Notes: a model not told the origin generated them from the letters alone. Shown: positions 1 through 10,972, counted from the first letter of the stretch. The stretch is DNA of 64,000 bases from Pontederia crassipes (GCA_030549335.1 CM060194.1:58804547-58868546); one strand, 5' to 3'. Translations and numbers: made by a program.

Positions 1-1535
1 TATATCCAGAGGATTAAATTAGCTGTGATTAGATCCTCAATAATACTTGCAACAACTAATTGTCAGAAATAAAAATTAAAAAAAATACAAAATAAAAAAA
101 ATATACAAATGTAATACATGCAGATAAAGATTCGCAATTAATCAATAAAGATTTCACTTGTTGGCGATGATTATTTTCGAGATACAAAATGAGTCGAAAA
201 TATGAAAAATTTCAATATGAATCGTTCGATTAAATTGTAAGTAGATAAAAAAATATCGTATTAAATTCTAGCCAAAATTCAACAAAAAGATATAACTTCA
301 ATGAATCCAAGAATAATAAATAACATCGAAATCTTTTAAATAATTTAATCACAAGTTATCTGCCCAAACATTTCATAAAACCATCCAACAAATTTTCCAA
401 ACGATCGAGTCGTCAAACCACATCCGAAAATAATTATATTCAATTTCTTAACTGACAGATATAAAATTCGATAAGACGTCAAAATAAAATTCTATAAACG
501 ATTGGGGCCAAACCGAAGCCCGAAATTAAAACAGCGAAAAATATTAATGATGAATCATTACGGCCGAAAGAGAATTAAACCGACACTTGGGCGCAAAAAT
601 TAATCAACTCCACTCTCTAGGCGTAAAGAACCAAAATGAAGTCGATAACCTGATTCAGTTGGCCGCAAAACAGAAAAGTATCAAGGTTTCAGCCGAAATA
701 GAAATCGAACGAAACTTGAGAATCATGTATTACACCAACTCTTACGTCGACAAATGAATCATTACGGCCGAGAAAGAATAAATTCATACCGGGCATAAAT
801 CGGACATTAATCAATGAAAATTAAGTCGAAATGTGATCCAAATAGGGGTAAAACATAACCTCATATAAACCGGCCGAAACAATGTCAAATCAATATGGTG
901 ACATAAAAACAAAGGTTCAAAAAATGTCGGCCGCAAAACAGATTAAGAGATCAATTCTCGGCCGCTAAAACCATGAGCTAATGTTAAATTATCGGCCGCA
1001 AGCTTAATCAATCATAGCACAAGAGAAAGAATAAATTTGATCATATGGATAAAGTGAAATTTCGGCTGTAAAACTTAGATAAAGTTTGTCGGATAAACAG
1101 TCTTTTGCGGGCGTAAAAGATTTTTCGGAACCGAAACGAGGTCAAATCAAACAAGATTAAAATTTTTCGGCCGCAAAAAATTTAGAATTCAGAATCGATA
1201 CTTTGCGAGGCCGTAAACTAGTAAAGCAGAAAAAATTAGATCTGGATCGAAAAATCCCTAAGTCGTAATCAGAAAAATCCAATTAATCAAAAAAATCCAC
1301 TCGGTGTCAAAATGTTAAAATAGAGGAGAATATTGGCCGTAGGTCAGCAAATTTAATCCAAAATCAACTTATAATCCCGTGACTTTTATCTGCAAGAAGT
1401 TTTATCTGCAAAAAGAAAGATGTTAGTTTATTCACAAATAGTACATATTTACAATTTATTTACATCTCCTAATAATATATAAAAATTAGAAATTTAATTA
1501 ATAAAATATTCCCCGATAACGGCGTAAAAAACTGG
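1..1535 (-). mobile_element. Probable Ty3 (Tat/Athila-like) retrotransposon fossil, 5' internal part
   Basis: Near 1510-1532 the + strand reads CCCCGATAACGGCGTAAAAA. This resembles the reverse complement of the TGGCGCCGTTGCCGGGGA-type primer-binding site used by plant Tat/Athila Ty3 elements. On that reading the element is on the - strand and 1-1508 is its untranslated leader. The leader carries an irregular motif close to CGGCCGCAAAA many times between about 490 and 1330. No coding domain is visible. It is broken and probably old. The family call rests mainly on the PBS-like stretch. Confidence 0.35.
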
Positions 1536-1541
1536 GAAATT

Positions 1542-1866
1542 TGATGCATGCAAAATATTTTAGTTAATTTTTCTGTAATTTGATCATGGCATGCATCATT
1601 TTAGATCATTTTTAGTCATAATTTTGAATTTATCGATCTCAATTATGAATTCTTTGAATATTTAAATTAAAATTTAATTTAAATATTCAATTAAATTAAA
1701 ATTTATTAAATTAAATTTTAATTTAAATATTCAAAGAATTCATAATTGAGATCAATAAATCCAAAATTATGACTAAAAATGATCTAAAATGATGCATGCC
1801 ATGATCAAATTATAGAAAAATTAACTAAAATAATAATATAAAATATGTTATATTTTGCATGCATCA
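1542..1866. mobile_element. Palindromic MITE
   Basis: An almost perfect inverted repeat with arms of about 150 bp begins TGATGCATGCAAAATA and ends with its exact reverse complement. The AT-rich centre (about 1655-1735) is itself palindromic. No coding capacity and no clear target duplication. The structure is a foldback MITE able to form one long hairpin; the superfamily cannot be assigned. Confidence 0.7.
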
Positions 1867-2431
1867 CTAAGTATTCATGGCCGAGTAAATTACACAAATC
1901 ATTCTCTTAACTTTAGGTGTAGTAATTATCTAGTTGTCTAACTTCAGTTTGTAACTAGATTATTCTCGAAATTTAGAATTTTTGCATGCCTTATCATCGT
2001 GACTATCGATATTAGGGAAGCGATGCTAACGTGCCACAACAAACAATAATAAACTAATATAAACACATTGCCGCCTTCGAGGGACAATGACCCCCCACCC
2101 ACCTCCCCACCCCCCAACCAACCAACCCCCTCTCGCCCCTATGTTGGTGATGGTGTCTCCTCACCAACATCGAACAATCGTTCCTCACCACCCCATCACC
2201 CGACGTGTTCCCCTTTCCTGCGTCTGCGATGGCATCCCCCTTCCCCACTCGCATCAATCCTTCCTCGTCGCCCCATTGCCCGATGTCTCCCAACGAAGAG
2301 GTTGCTAGGAGCTGAGGTTTTCTCTATTTGTTTTATTATATTTTAAATTTTTTATATTATTTTTATATCATTTTTTATTTTTTGTTGTGCCACCTTCACA
2401 TTATAACTAGAAAATTATTATTTTATAGGAA
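1867..2431. other. Intergenic spacer with a C-rich patch
   Basis: AT-rich sequence containing a C-rich patch at about 2085-2300. That patch opens overlapping short frames on both strands purely through composition. I see no gene. The stretch at about 1890-1970 (repeated 'ctaactt' phrases) looks like degraded repeat sequence. Confidence 0.4.
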
Positions 2432-2483
2432 ATAATAAGGGTTTAACACTAATCCAACGGTCCAAATGAAATCCTATGATCTT

Positions 2484-2680
2484 AATTGAACGGTCATTGT
2501 TTCACCCCATCACGAGCGCCATCCTTCCCATCGTGGTTTCACCGCATCGCGAGCGCCGTCCTCCCAATGCTGACCAGGTGCGAGCACCGGCGCCATCCTC
2601 CCAGTGCTGACCTGGTGCGAGCGTCGGCGCCATCCTCCCCATTGCCAATGCTGGGCAGGAGCGCGAGTGCTGACGCAGTC
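2484..2680. repeat. 37-bp GC-rich minisatellite
   Basis: The phrase ATCCTCCC and its variants recur at 2521, 2558, 2595 and 2632, exactly 37 bp apart, with a weaker unit before them. Units share 'gctgacc.ggtgcgagc..cggcg'. Short open frames here are by-products of the repeat. Confidence 0.7.
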
Positions 2681-2705
2681 TTCCCCATCGTGAACGGTGG
2701 ACAGG

Positions 2706-4380
2706 AATACTAAAAGAATTTTGCCAATTACTCATGGATTTTTTCGTCGCAAAACTCATTATATCTATCGGAAAAACACGTTTCTAACGGATTTTTTCGA
2801 TGGTTTGGTACCAATGTTATAAGACTAGACCCGGTCATCGACCCAAATTAATCAACGGGTCAGGTTGGTCAAACCCGCTCGGCCGGCCGATTGAATTCGG
2901 TTTTTGACTGGGTCAAAGTTGGTCAAACCCTTTCTCGAGGTTCAACCGACCCGCGGGCCATTTTAAGCCCCAAACACTCGTATGGTCCGACCTAACCACA
3001 TTGTTTGGTACCCCTTCGAAAGCTGCTCGTTGCTAACGACTTACCGGTGGAACGGAAGCATTGTCGGTATATTCGACAACTTTGGACAATTTTTACGTTG
3101 AAACTTTCGAAGGGGAAAAGCCCCTCGAAACTTCCAACGGAAATAACCTGTCAAAAGTTTCAAGGGTACATCTCCACTCAAAATTTCCGATGGATTTGAC
3201 TCGTCAGAAGTTTCTAGGGGAGGTGGACTCCCGAAACTTTCGACGGTCGAAACCCATTGAACATTTCAACGGAAGAGTTCCCATCGACTATTCTAACATC
3301 TTTCCGACAGGAACTCCTGTCACAAATCTTATTTAAAATACAAAAAATGGAATGCCAACAACCAAATCCGACGGTCAGATCCGACCACCGACCGATTTTG
3401 TTCAGAGAGATATCTTACGATCGCAATCGAGAGAGAGGGAGGAGAGAAGGGGAGATCAACCGGAGCTAGGATCGCCGGTATCGTGGGAGGTCACTAGAGC
3501 CGAAAGAGAGAGACACAAAGTGGGAGACAGGGGTGAGAGGGACGCGACAGGGGGCAGGTCCCAATTTGCAGGCGTCCGCGGGGGCTGGATTTGGATGCCT
3601 ATGGGCCGGGGTGGCTGCGGGCACAAGATCTGACACCCTTCAAACCGGGACCAGCCTTAAGCGCCGAATCTGGGCGCCTGTGAGTCAGAATCGACCACGG
3701 GCGCCAAATTCGAGCGCCTGCGAGCCGGGACCGATAGTGGGCGCCGGATCCGATAGCCTATAGGCCAGTTCTGGCTGCCTGCATCCAATCCGGTCTGAGA
3801 GTAGTCGGATTCGATTGTCGACGTGTGGCCGGAGTCGACAGATGGAGTGGGAGATGGAGAGGGAGGCCGAAGCAGGAGTCGCAGACTAAAGACAGCCGGC
3901 AAACGGTGGTCGTCAGAACCGTGGGACTGCCAGACTTAGGCAGGAGAGGACAGAGGGAGAGATGGAATTTCAAAGTCAGGGAGAGGCCAAGAGAGAGAGG
4001 AAATGTTTGGCGGGAGGCATGAGCGGGAGAGAAATAAACGTACTGATGGGTATTTTCCTTCACAATTACCGACGAATTCATATCCGTTGATAATTTTGAA
4101 GGATAAACTCGTCAAAAATTAAAATAATATTATTTATTATCAATATTTATATATAATCCATTATCATTAAACATTAATAGTATTATATGTATTAGTAATA
4201 ATTTATATGTATAATAAACATTAATAACATTATATTATAAATAACAGAACATAGTATGTATTATATTATAAATAATATTATTTTAATTATTAATGGAAGA
4301 ATAAATATCCATCGATAATTTCAAAGGATATACCCATCGGTAATTAAAATAATATTATTTATTATGAATGTTTATAATGC
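2706..4380 (-). mobile_element. Degenerate non-autonomous CACTA copy, reverse orientation
   Basis: The order is: a degenerate end (AATACTAAAAGAATTTT), many scattered CGACGG/CCGTCG-type subterminal motifs (2740-3320), a GC-rich middle (3490-3880), a purine-rich stretch (3830-4030), then AT-rich sequence with 'ccgacgaattc' and 'catcggtaatt'. This is the mirror image of the cleaner copies at 25638 and 29656. The far end is not recognisable, so the boundary near 4380 is approximate. Older than the other two copies. Confidence 0.5.
2812..3003. mobile_element. hAT MITE with 8-bp target duplication
   Basis: Starts CAATGTTATAAGACTAGACC and ends CCTAACCACATTG. It is flanked by a perfect 8-bp repeat TTTGGTAC (2804-2811 and 3004-3011). 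The interior is full of 'gggtca' and 'ggtcaaaccc' phrases. Same end type as the elements at 8291 and 11237. It sits inside the old CACTA copy, so it is younger than that insertion. Confidence 0.82.
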
Positions 4381-5067
4381 ATATCTATATTTCTACATTC
4401 ACTTATATTCTTTTCTTAATGCACTAATAAATAATATGATTAAATAAGTTATGATTATTTTTTATTTTCTCATAAAACATCTTTATTTTTTTTATCTTTT
4501 CACTCATTTTACTTTTAATATATTTATAGATATAGAATATAGATTATAATTAAATACAGAATATAAAATAGATAAATTTTAATATGCACTAAAATTTTAA
4601 CATTTCCTGTTATAAGATAATAAAGATTAAATTGGCATTTCACAATTAATAAGTAAAGTAACTTAATATATTAAATTTATAACTATTTTTTAAAAATAAT
4701 GATGAACTTTTTTATAAATCACAAATGACCCTTTAAAAGTATAGGAAATGACATATTATAAAAGACACATGCATCTTAATATTATATATATCTTAATTTC
4801 ATAATGTTAATGTATATATAGTACTAATGTTAATCAATATGTGTACATACTATCCATATTACATATCTTAATAATAGCATTACATATAATTAGATAAAGA
4901 ATAAATGAATTGTTAGAACTTAGAATGCTTATCATTCAAAATTTTTAAATGTAATTTTTAAAATATTTTTTATGGGTAAGAGGTAATCTATAAATTTATA
5001 CTTATGATTAAAACTAATACATATTATGATTAAAATTAGTAAAACCCACACGACGAAGATCATCATG
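4381..5067. other. AT-rich spacer
   Basis: Very AT-rich sequence with no open frame or recognisable element. It lies between the old CACTA copy and the 67-bp minisatellite. Confidence 0.5.
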
Positions 5068-5282
5068 CGATGGCCGGAAGGTCGAAGTCCTCCCAGTCAT
5101 CGCGAACGCCATCGAACCATGGCTGGTGGCCAAGAGGGGACATCGGGCAGCCCTTGGTTCGACGATGGCAGCTCAAAGAGGAACCACGGCTGGTGGGTCG
5201 AGAGGGGAGGTCGGGCAGCAGCCCTGGGGTTGAAGACAGCGGCGCAAGGACGGGAGGAGGGAGACCGAGCAGCCCTAATGTG
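5068..5282. repeat. GC-rich imperfect tandem repeat, about 67-bp unit
   Basis: AACCATGGCTGG at about 5115 recurs as AACCACGGCTGG at about 5182, with matching 'agaggggac.tcgggcagc' downstream. A third, more diverged unit follows. The short open frames here encode no recognisable protein. Confidence 0.5.
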
Positions 5283-5566
5283 ACGATCTAATCTGGACCA
5301 CTCATTGAACCGAATAGTTCAGATTTATGCGTTATACATTATTTCACCTAAGTTAAACCCCCATTATATATTATGGTCACCTTATTGGTTTTAAGCACTT
5401 GTTCTTGTATTATGCTTTTAAAACTTGTTTTGATGCAAGTGCATTAAGAATGGGCAATGTATTTATTTCTTTTAATGATATTGAAAGAAAATTATTTATG
5501 ATATATTAATTATTCAATTTATCTGGGACTCAAGATTGTCAATTTTTTATTTGGATCTTAAGATTT

Positions 5567-6706
5567 TATAATCTTATTATCCATCATCAATTTTGATGTT
5601 ATCTTAAGGATCTTATATGCAAAATCGTAATAGGATATTAATTTTGGTCACATAACTTAATGAAATGTAAGTTAAGACTCGGCTGTGACGGACTTTTTAA
5701 AGTAGATATTTATCTTTTAAATATAATTCTAATAAGCAATTATTTTTTTTCATTTTGATCCCAATGTCACTTCCCATTGGACTAACATCACCTATTTGAT
5801 ATTGTCAGGAGGGCCAATATATATATTTTTATAACTTTATAATCTTAAAACATACACCAAGTCGTACAATCTCAAAATGTTGAGAGGAGAACCAGGTGAC
5901 CATCTTACTATAATTACATTTGCTCCTTTATACGACAAACCGACAGACAATATATTCCGGACCCGTCAACGTCCTCACCCTAGATCCTCATGTGAACCTC
6001 AAACTCTATAAAGTAACTAATGTTTATTAAAAAAAGGTAATCAAATAATGTCTAAATAAATTAATAAACTTATATATAATATACACATTGAATCACTAAA
6101 ATATAATTATTAAATAATTTTTACATAATATAATTATATCACTAAACTTATATATAATATAATTTTACATAATTTTTAATAATTATATTTTAGTGATTCA
6201 ATGTGTATATTATATATAAGTTTATTAATTTATTTAGACATTATTTGATTACCTTTTTTTAATAAACATTAGTTACTTTATAGAGTTTGAGGTTCACATG
6301 AGGATCTAGGGTGAGGACGTTGACGGGTCCGGAATATATATTCTGTCGGCCTGTCCTGTAAAGGAGCAGATGTAATTATAGTAAGATTGTCAAGATCAAA
6401 ATTTTATGAAAAAGATTTGCTTATTAAAATTATATTTTAAAGATAAATATCTATTTTAAAAAGTCTGTCACAGCCGAGTCTTAACTTACATTTCATTAAG
6501 TCATAGTATATTCTTTAAGCTAAATTACTTCCAAATATAATAAGAATGCGAAAAGATATGTTATCAAGATTAATTATTATTTTAAATATATTATCATTTA
6601 AATAATTATATTAAGATCATGTGATCAAAATTGATATCCTATTACGATTTGCACATCAAATCCTTAAGATAACATCAAAATTAATGATGGATAGTAAGAT
6701 TATAAA
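5567..6706. mobile_element. Long foldback (inverted-repeat) element
   Basis: Sequence on the left ('acttaatgaaatgtaag', 'actcggctgtgacgg', 'ggacccgtcaacgtcc') returns in reverse complement on the right. The inner part around 6085-6207 is a near-perfect hairpin. The left arm carries about 135 bp (roughly 5770-5905) that the right arm lacks. No coding sequence. Related phrases ('gattgtcaat', 'gatcttatatgcaaaatc') recur near 47570-47690, so it belongs to a repeat family in this genome. Confidence 0.8.
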
Positions 6707-7694
6707 ATTTTTTGCGTCAAAGTCATCGTCCCAAAATTCCCCAGGAAAGAAAATATTTCTGACGTAGAACTAATTTTTCGTTGAAGGCTGCTTTTAATAT
6801 TTCTGACTTAGATCATCAAGTTACTTTTAAGAGGTTGCCCCTTCCCCTCCCATAAAATAAGATTTAAATGACTCCATAATTTTTATCTAATGTATATAAT
6901 ATTACTATTTCAAGGATTAAATAGGAGCTTGATCCTCCTAAATTAAGTTACAAATTACTAAATTAGATATTATTTATTTATTTTAATAGTAATTGCTGAT
7001 TTTTTATTTTTAAATTATTTTTTGTCATTAAAAAATTGGGTCCTCGATCTTAAATGAAACATATTTCTGGTACGGAGGTTAAACTTCTTTGCTTAATTGA
7101 AATAAAAAAAAACACCCAAATAGCTGTGTCAACATTGACAACTAAAATGGGTGATTCATACAATAACGGTTTAGAATATGTGTACATGAGAGAGAATAAA
7201 CTAAAAAGTACAATTAAAATAAGAAAAAAAATATATGCACAAGTGGAAGCAAATGGGTTTATATAGATGTGCTCTTAAACGAAATAATTAATTAACTGTG
7301 GAAGCGTAATAAATGCGGCAACAAAATACTTAAAATTTATGCAAGACGAATTCAACACCGGCTGTCAAGAAACAGAAGGAAGAATCGATTTCCGAACACT
7401 GTCTGATCAATAAGGCAAAAAAGATCATGTAAGCAATAAAAATATTGTGTGCAAACTCGGTCTTCGATTCATATAAACAAAAGAAATTATATATGCATGT
7501 GCTGAGAAATATATTCTTTTTGGTTAAAAGCATTTTTACACTATGCATCTGATCCTTCACAACAAATAAAATTGGCAATTGTACCTAAAACATAAGCAGA
7601 TGCCAAAATTAAATTTCTATCATATGTTGAAAAGATTTACGTTTTTACGTAAATGATTCCCTGAAATGGTTTTTTTTTAAATGATGAAAATATA
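6707..7694. other. Spacer without recognisable gene
   Basis: AT-rich. The frames present (for example about 7054-7266) are lysine- and isoleucine-rich and show no domain. I see no gene or repeat with clear ends. Confidence 0.45.
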
Positions 7695-8105
7695 TTAGGT
7701 AGTTAAAGAGATTGCATCCATGTACAATATACGAAGGAGTCCCGGGGGATCACCTTCCCAAAAAAGATCGCCTTGCGATCGTCGGGCAATGCCGGTCAAA
7801 AAATGAGCCGCACCATTGGCATTGCGACTAAGATACTTACAAGAAAAATAAGCAAAAGATTGGATGATAGTCCAGATATCCGAAATCATAGTACGAATTT
7901 TCTAATGTGTTGTCCTCGTTTTATTAATATGGCAGTCAGGAGCTTCGAATCTCAGCTTGAACATTAGTGAAGTTTTTCTCAGCACAGTAGCTAATGCGAA
8001 CAATCTTCTCAGTATCAATTGACACTTTATCATTGGCGCAACAAGAAAGGAAATACATTTGTCAGGCTAACGCTGCTTGTAAGAATTAATACATTGGGTA
8101 AGGCG
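7695..8105 (-). mobile_element. LINE 3' fragment, RNase H-like domain
   Basis: The - strand product at 7889-7695 contains RNANGAAHFLTG followed by 'FWEGDPPGLL'. This matches the end of the RNase H-like (RVT_3) domain in plant L1-type LINEs, where the usual form is H..REAN..AD.LA...FW...PP. Sequence upstream on the same strand, to about 8105, is weakly consistent with the rest of the domain. Only the 3' end of ORF2 is present. A host RVT_3 gene is unlikely because nothing else of a gene remains. Confidence 0.6.
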
Positions 8106-8290
8106 GATACAACTCTGACCCTTGGTGAGTATTTTATGGCTCGTTCTATTTTGAAGTTTTGATTGACTTATTCAGTAGGATTGAATTTAATTTTTTTTAT
8201 TTTTTTAATCAAGATAGGTTTACTTTGTTGGCGTTAGTCTATCCTGTAATTTATAAGATCCGCTATACATCAAATGTGCATTATAAATAT

Positions 8291-8906
8291 CAATATTTTC
8301 GTAATCGGACCGGTGACCGGATCGGACTCATCATCGGATCACGGTAATTGAACCAAATTTTATTAAAATAATATTATTTATACTTATTATAAATATACAG
8401 TATAAGTTATATGATATAGTATATGAATATTATACTAATGACTTATTAAAAATACTAAAAAAATAATATAACATAAATTTTATTAATTAAAAGTTTTATA
8501 ATAATAATATAAATAGATTATTAATAATTTAATATCTACTATTTCTTTTTTGTTTAACACTTTCCTTTTTATTTCCTTTATTTTATGCCTTTAATAAGTT
8601 TCTACTCTAATATTATTCAATTTCAAATACTTACCTTTTTTTATTTTAATTCCTATTTAATTGTATACATATGATATTCCCTCCTCTTTAAATTTTCTTA
8701 TATTTCTTTCTTTTTTTCTCATTTAACTTTCCTATTTTTATCATTTTTTAATTTTTTTCAAAAACTGCAATCGGTTCAACCAGTCCGGTTCAACCGGTTT
8801 TACCCGGTTCAATGCCAAAACGGTTTTAGAAGTCTAACCGGACCGGATCACCGGCCGGTTCGTGGTTGAACTGGTTGAACCGGCCGGTCCGATTTTAATA
8901 ACATTG
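8291..8906. mobile_element. hAT MITE, 616 bp, 8-bp target duplication
   Basis: Begins CAATATTTTCGTAATCGGAC and ends GTCCGATTTTAATAACATTG, giving imperfect terminal inverted repeats. Flanked by perfect 8-bp duplications ATAAATAT (8283-8290, 8907-8914). ACCGG/CCGGT-rich blocks lie at both ends around an AT-rich centre. No transposase. Confidence 0.86.
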
Positions 8907-8914
8907 ATAAATAT

Positions 8915-9607
8915 AACTTCAAATACATGTTTCAATATTTATATTATATTATATTTTTAAAATATCGCATGATGAAAGGTTAATTTGCACTCAATGCATT
9001 ATTTATAAGTCTGATAATATTCAATAAACTATCTAGCTGGCACTAAATATCATTCAGGAAATGTCGATCCAGACTTCTTCTAGTCGTCTTGGATCTGGAA
9101 AAAAAAATGTCCACGTTCTAGTCAACACGAGGCTCTGTGTACTGCAAATTAATGCTGTGTGCTATTAGAAGTTTTTGTTTGTTTGTTTTTTTTTTTTTAT
9201 AAAATTTCTTGCATCAAGGGATAGAATTCAACGTGAAGCTTTGGCCTATTCGTGAACTGGACTCGAAGCTCCACATATAAATAGACACGATTCGGATGTC
9301 ATCGGTACCCAAACGGTACAAGTAGTACAGCCACACAACATAAGACTGCATGATCTCTTTCGCTGCTTATTCTGCCCACTTCCCTTGTCGATCGTTATAA
9401 TATCGCCACAATTTCTAGCTTGTTTATGTATATTAGTCAGTCGGTGCCTCAACTCATGCATGCATTACATGTACATAGCTGAGAAAGCTAGTCATCATTA
9501 GTCATAATTTGAATACTTCAAAGTCCCACGCAAAAATATCATCCTTTTTCTCCCTTTTCTTTACTTGAGTTCGCCACGTTTCTTCTGGATATACTGATAT
9601 ACTGATC
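8915..9607 (+). other. Upstream region of aspartic-protease gene 1
   Basis: Non-coding. It holds a T-rich run near 9180-9200, a canonical TATA box at 9276-9283 and, just before the ATG, a short direct repeat 'gatatact' (about 9587-9604). No repeat with clear ends was seen. Confidence 0.5.
9276..9283 (+). promoter_or_regulatory. Candidate TATA box for gene 1
   Basis: TATAAATA, in a GC-richer neighbourhood, about 330 bp upstream of the ATG at 9608. That distance implies a leader of about 300 nt, long but possible. No better TATA lies closer. Confidence 0.45.
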
Positions 9608-10972
9608 ATGGAGCTATTATTACTACCCATGTTCTATCTGTTCCTTCTCCTGCATTCCCCTATGGTTGCTGCCAATCCAGTCATCTTTGGTTCATTGGTT
9701 CACATCGCTTTAAGGCAAGTCATAAAAGAAGGGTTGAAGCATTGCGGGAAAAAGTTGATTCACGCCGTCACTCACGTCAACCAAGAAGAGAGCAGCTCTC
9801 AGAGTTCCGCTTCTGGGCTGCAAGCTCGGCTGCGTTGGAACAATGATGATCTGCAATACGTGGCGGAACTCGCCGTAGGCACCCCTCCGCGCAATGTCTG
9901 GCTCACAGTTGACACCATGGGTAGCTTCGTTTGGATCGATTCCGGGTCCTGCATCGGATGCTTCCCGAAGAGGTCTACTCCTCCAGCTTACAACTCAGAC
10001 CAGTCCACCACCTTCATCACCCTACCTTGCAACAGTCCGCAGTGCCAGAAAATAAACAACAAGGCGTGCACCCCACTGTGCCAATACAAAACCTCATACA
10101 TCCAAGGTATTCTCTCCAACGACAAATTCAGATTCCAAGGCAGCGCTGATCATCCGTCCACCATAACTTTTGGACGTAACGAGGTGGACCAGTTCAATCT
10201 CTCGAGCTCTTTTGGTTTCGCAGGGCTCGGACGAGGACCCTTGTCTCTCATCTCTCAACTGGCCTACTCCAAATTTTCATATTGCTTCTCTGAGGCGTTT
10301 AACGACTCTACGTCCGGCTACATGTTCTTCGGTTCATACGCAGACTTAGGAGATGCTAAAGATGTCAATACGACCTCGTTTTTTCAGAATTTGAACTACT
10401 ACTACCTCGATTTACAAGGCATCTCAGTTGGTGAAACCCCCTTGACTATCCCTCCGGCAACTTTCAGATATGCAGAAAATAATCGGAGTGGAACAATAAT
10501 CGATTCCAAGAGCCCATTCACTTATTTGGTGCGTCAGGCTTACGACGTCCTCAGGAATGAAGTCATTACTCAATTAGATGGTCTAAGTGAGCACAAGCAG
10601 TCCACGGATGACTACGGGTTCGATCTGTGCTTCGACGTCGTCCCAGCCAATGCCACCACTTCGCTGCCTACTATGAAGTTCCACTTCGCTGACGCAAGTA
10701 TGACCCTGCCCGCTCGAAATATCTTAATATCCAACGATGATGGCTCTGTGATTTGCTTAACAATAATGCCGAGCGAAGATAACTTTTCGATCTTGGGCAA
10801 TTTCCAGCAACAGAACATTCAGTTCACATATGATCTGCAGTATGAGAAGTTGTCCTTCAGGCCCTTGCAGTGCAATCAACTTGAACCTCATAAGAGTAGC
10901 GCCATCAAGTTCCATTGGGGTGCCACTGCCTTCTTTGCTCTTCTTGTTTATTGCTTCGTGCTTCTGCTTTAG
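9608..10972 (+). CDS. Nepenthesin-like aspartic-protease homologue 1 (probably inactive, GPI-tailed)
   Basis: Intronless gene of 454 codons in peptidase family A1, nepenthesin (A1B) type. Residues 1-22 form a signal peptide (Leu-rich core ending AAN). Residues 23-75 are a short propeptide-like stretch. The two lobes follow, with the cysteine-rich NAP insert (C115, C118, C141, C146, C154, C158), GFAGLGRGPLSL at 203-214 and the C-terminal LGNFQQQNIQFTYDL. Catalytic sites are altered: VDTMGS at 101-106 instead of DTGS, and DSKS at 299-302 instead of DSGT. Both aspartates remain but the essential glycines do not. The flap normally reading YGDGS.T.G is shortened to SYIQG (163-167), with no flap Tyr-Gly-Asp. 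FGC is FGR here (R190), so one conserved cysteine is lost. At least six N-glycosylation sequons suggest passage through the ER. The C-terminus (SSA, spacer, 17-residue hydrophobic tail) resembles a GPI-anchor signal. Family placement is firm; loss of activity is inferred from motif damage. Confidence 0.93.
   Translation: MELLLLPMFYLFLLLHSPMVAANPVIFGSLVHIALRQVIKEGLKHCGKKLIHAVTHVNQEESSSQSSASGLQARLRWNNDDLQYVAELAVGTPPRNVWLTVDTMGSFVWIDSGSCIGCFPKRSTPPAYNSDQSTTFITLPCNSPQCQKINNKACTPLCQYKTSYIQGILSNDKFRFQGSADHPSTITFGRNEVDQFNLSSSFGFAGLGRGPLSLISQLAYSKFSYCFSEAFNDSTSGYMFFGSYADLGDAKDVNTTSFFQNLNYYYLDLQGISVGETPLTIPPATFRYAENNRSGTIIDSKSPFTYLVRQAYDVLRNEVITQLDGLSEHKQSTDDYGFDLCFDVVPANATTSLPTMKFHFADASMTLPARNILISNDDGSVICLTIMPSEDNFSILGNFQQQNIQFTYDLQYEKLSFRPLQCNQLEPHKSSAIKFHWGATAFFALLVYCFVLLL

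Larger units (their letters stand above)
2432..5367. mobile_element. Possible composite DNA element with GTTTAAC ends
   Basis: The left edge has AATAAGGGTTTAAC followed by 'aacggtcc'. The right edge has GTTAAACCCCCATTAT preceded by 'ggaccactcattgaacc'. These are imperfect inverted copies about 2.9 kb apart. Each end is followed inward by a GC-rich minisatellite (37-bp and about 67-bp units). The middle holds an old CACTA copy with a hAT MITE inside it. No transposase is visible, and the ends may be coincidental. Confidence 0.3.

Noticed and set aside
2054-2346. Overlapping frames on both strands in the C-rich patch
   Set aside because: Composition-driven; no signal peptide, domain or flanking gene structure.
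7054-7266. 70-codon Lys-rich frame
   Set aside because: Biased AT-rich composition and no domain; chance frame.
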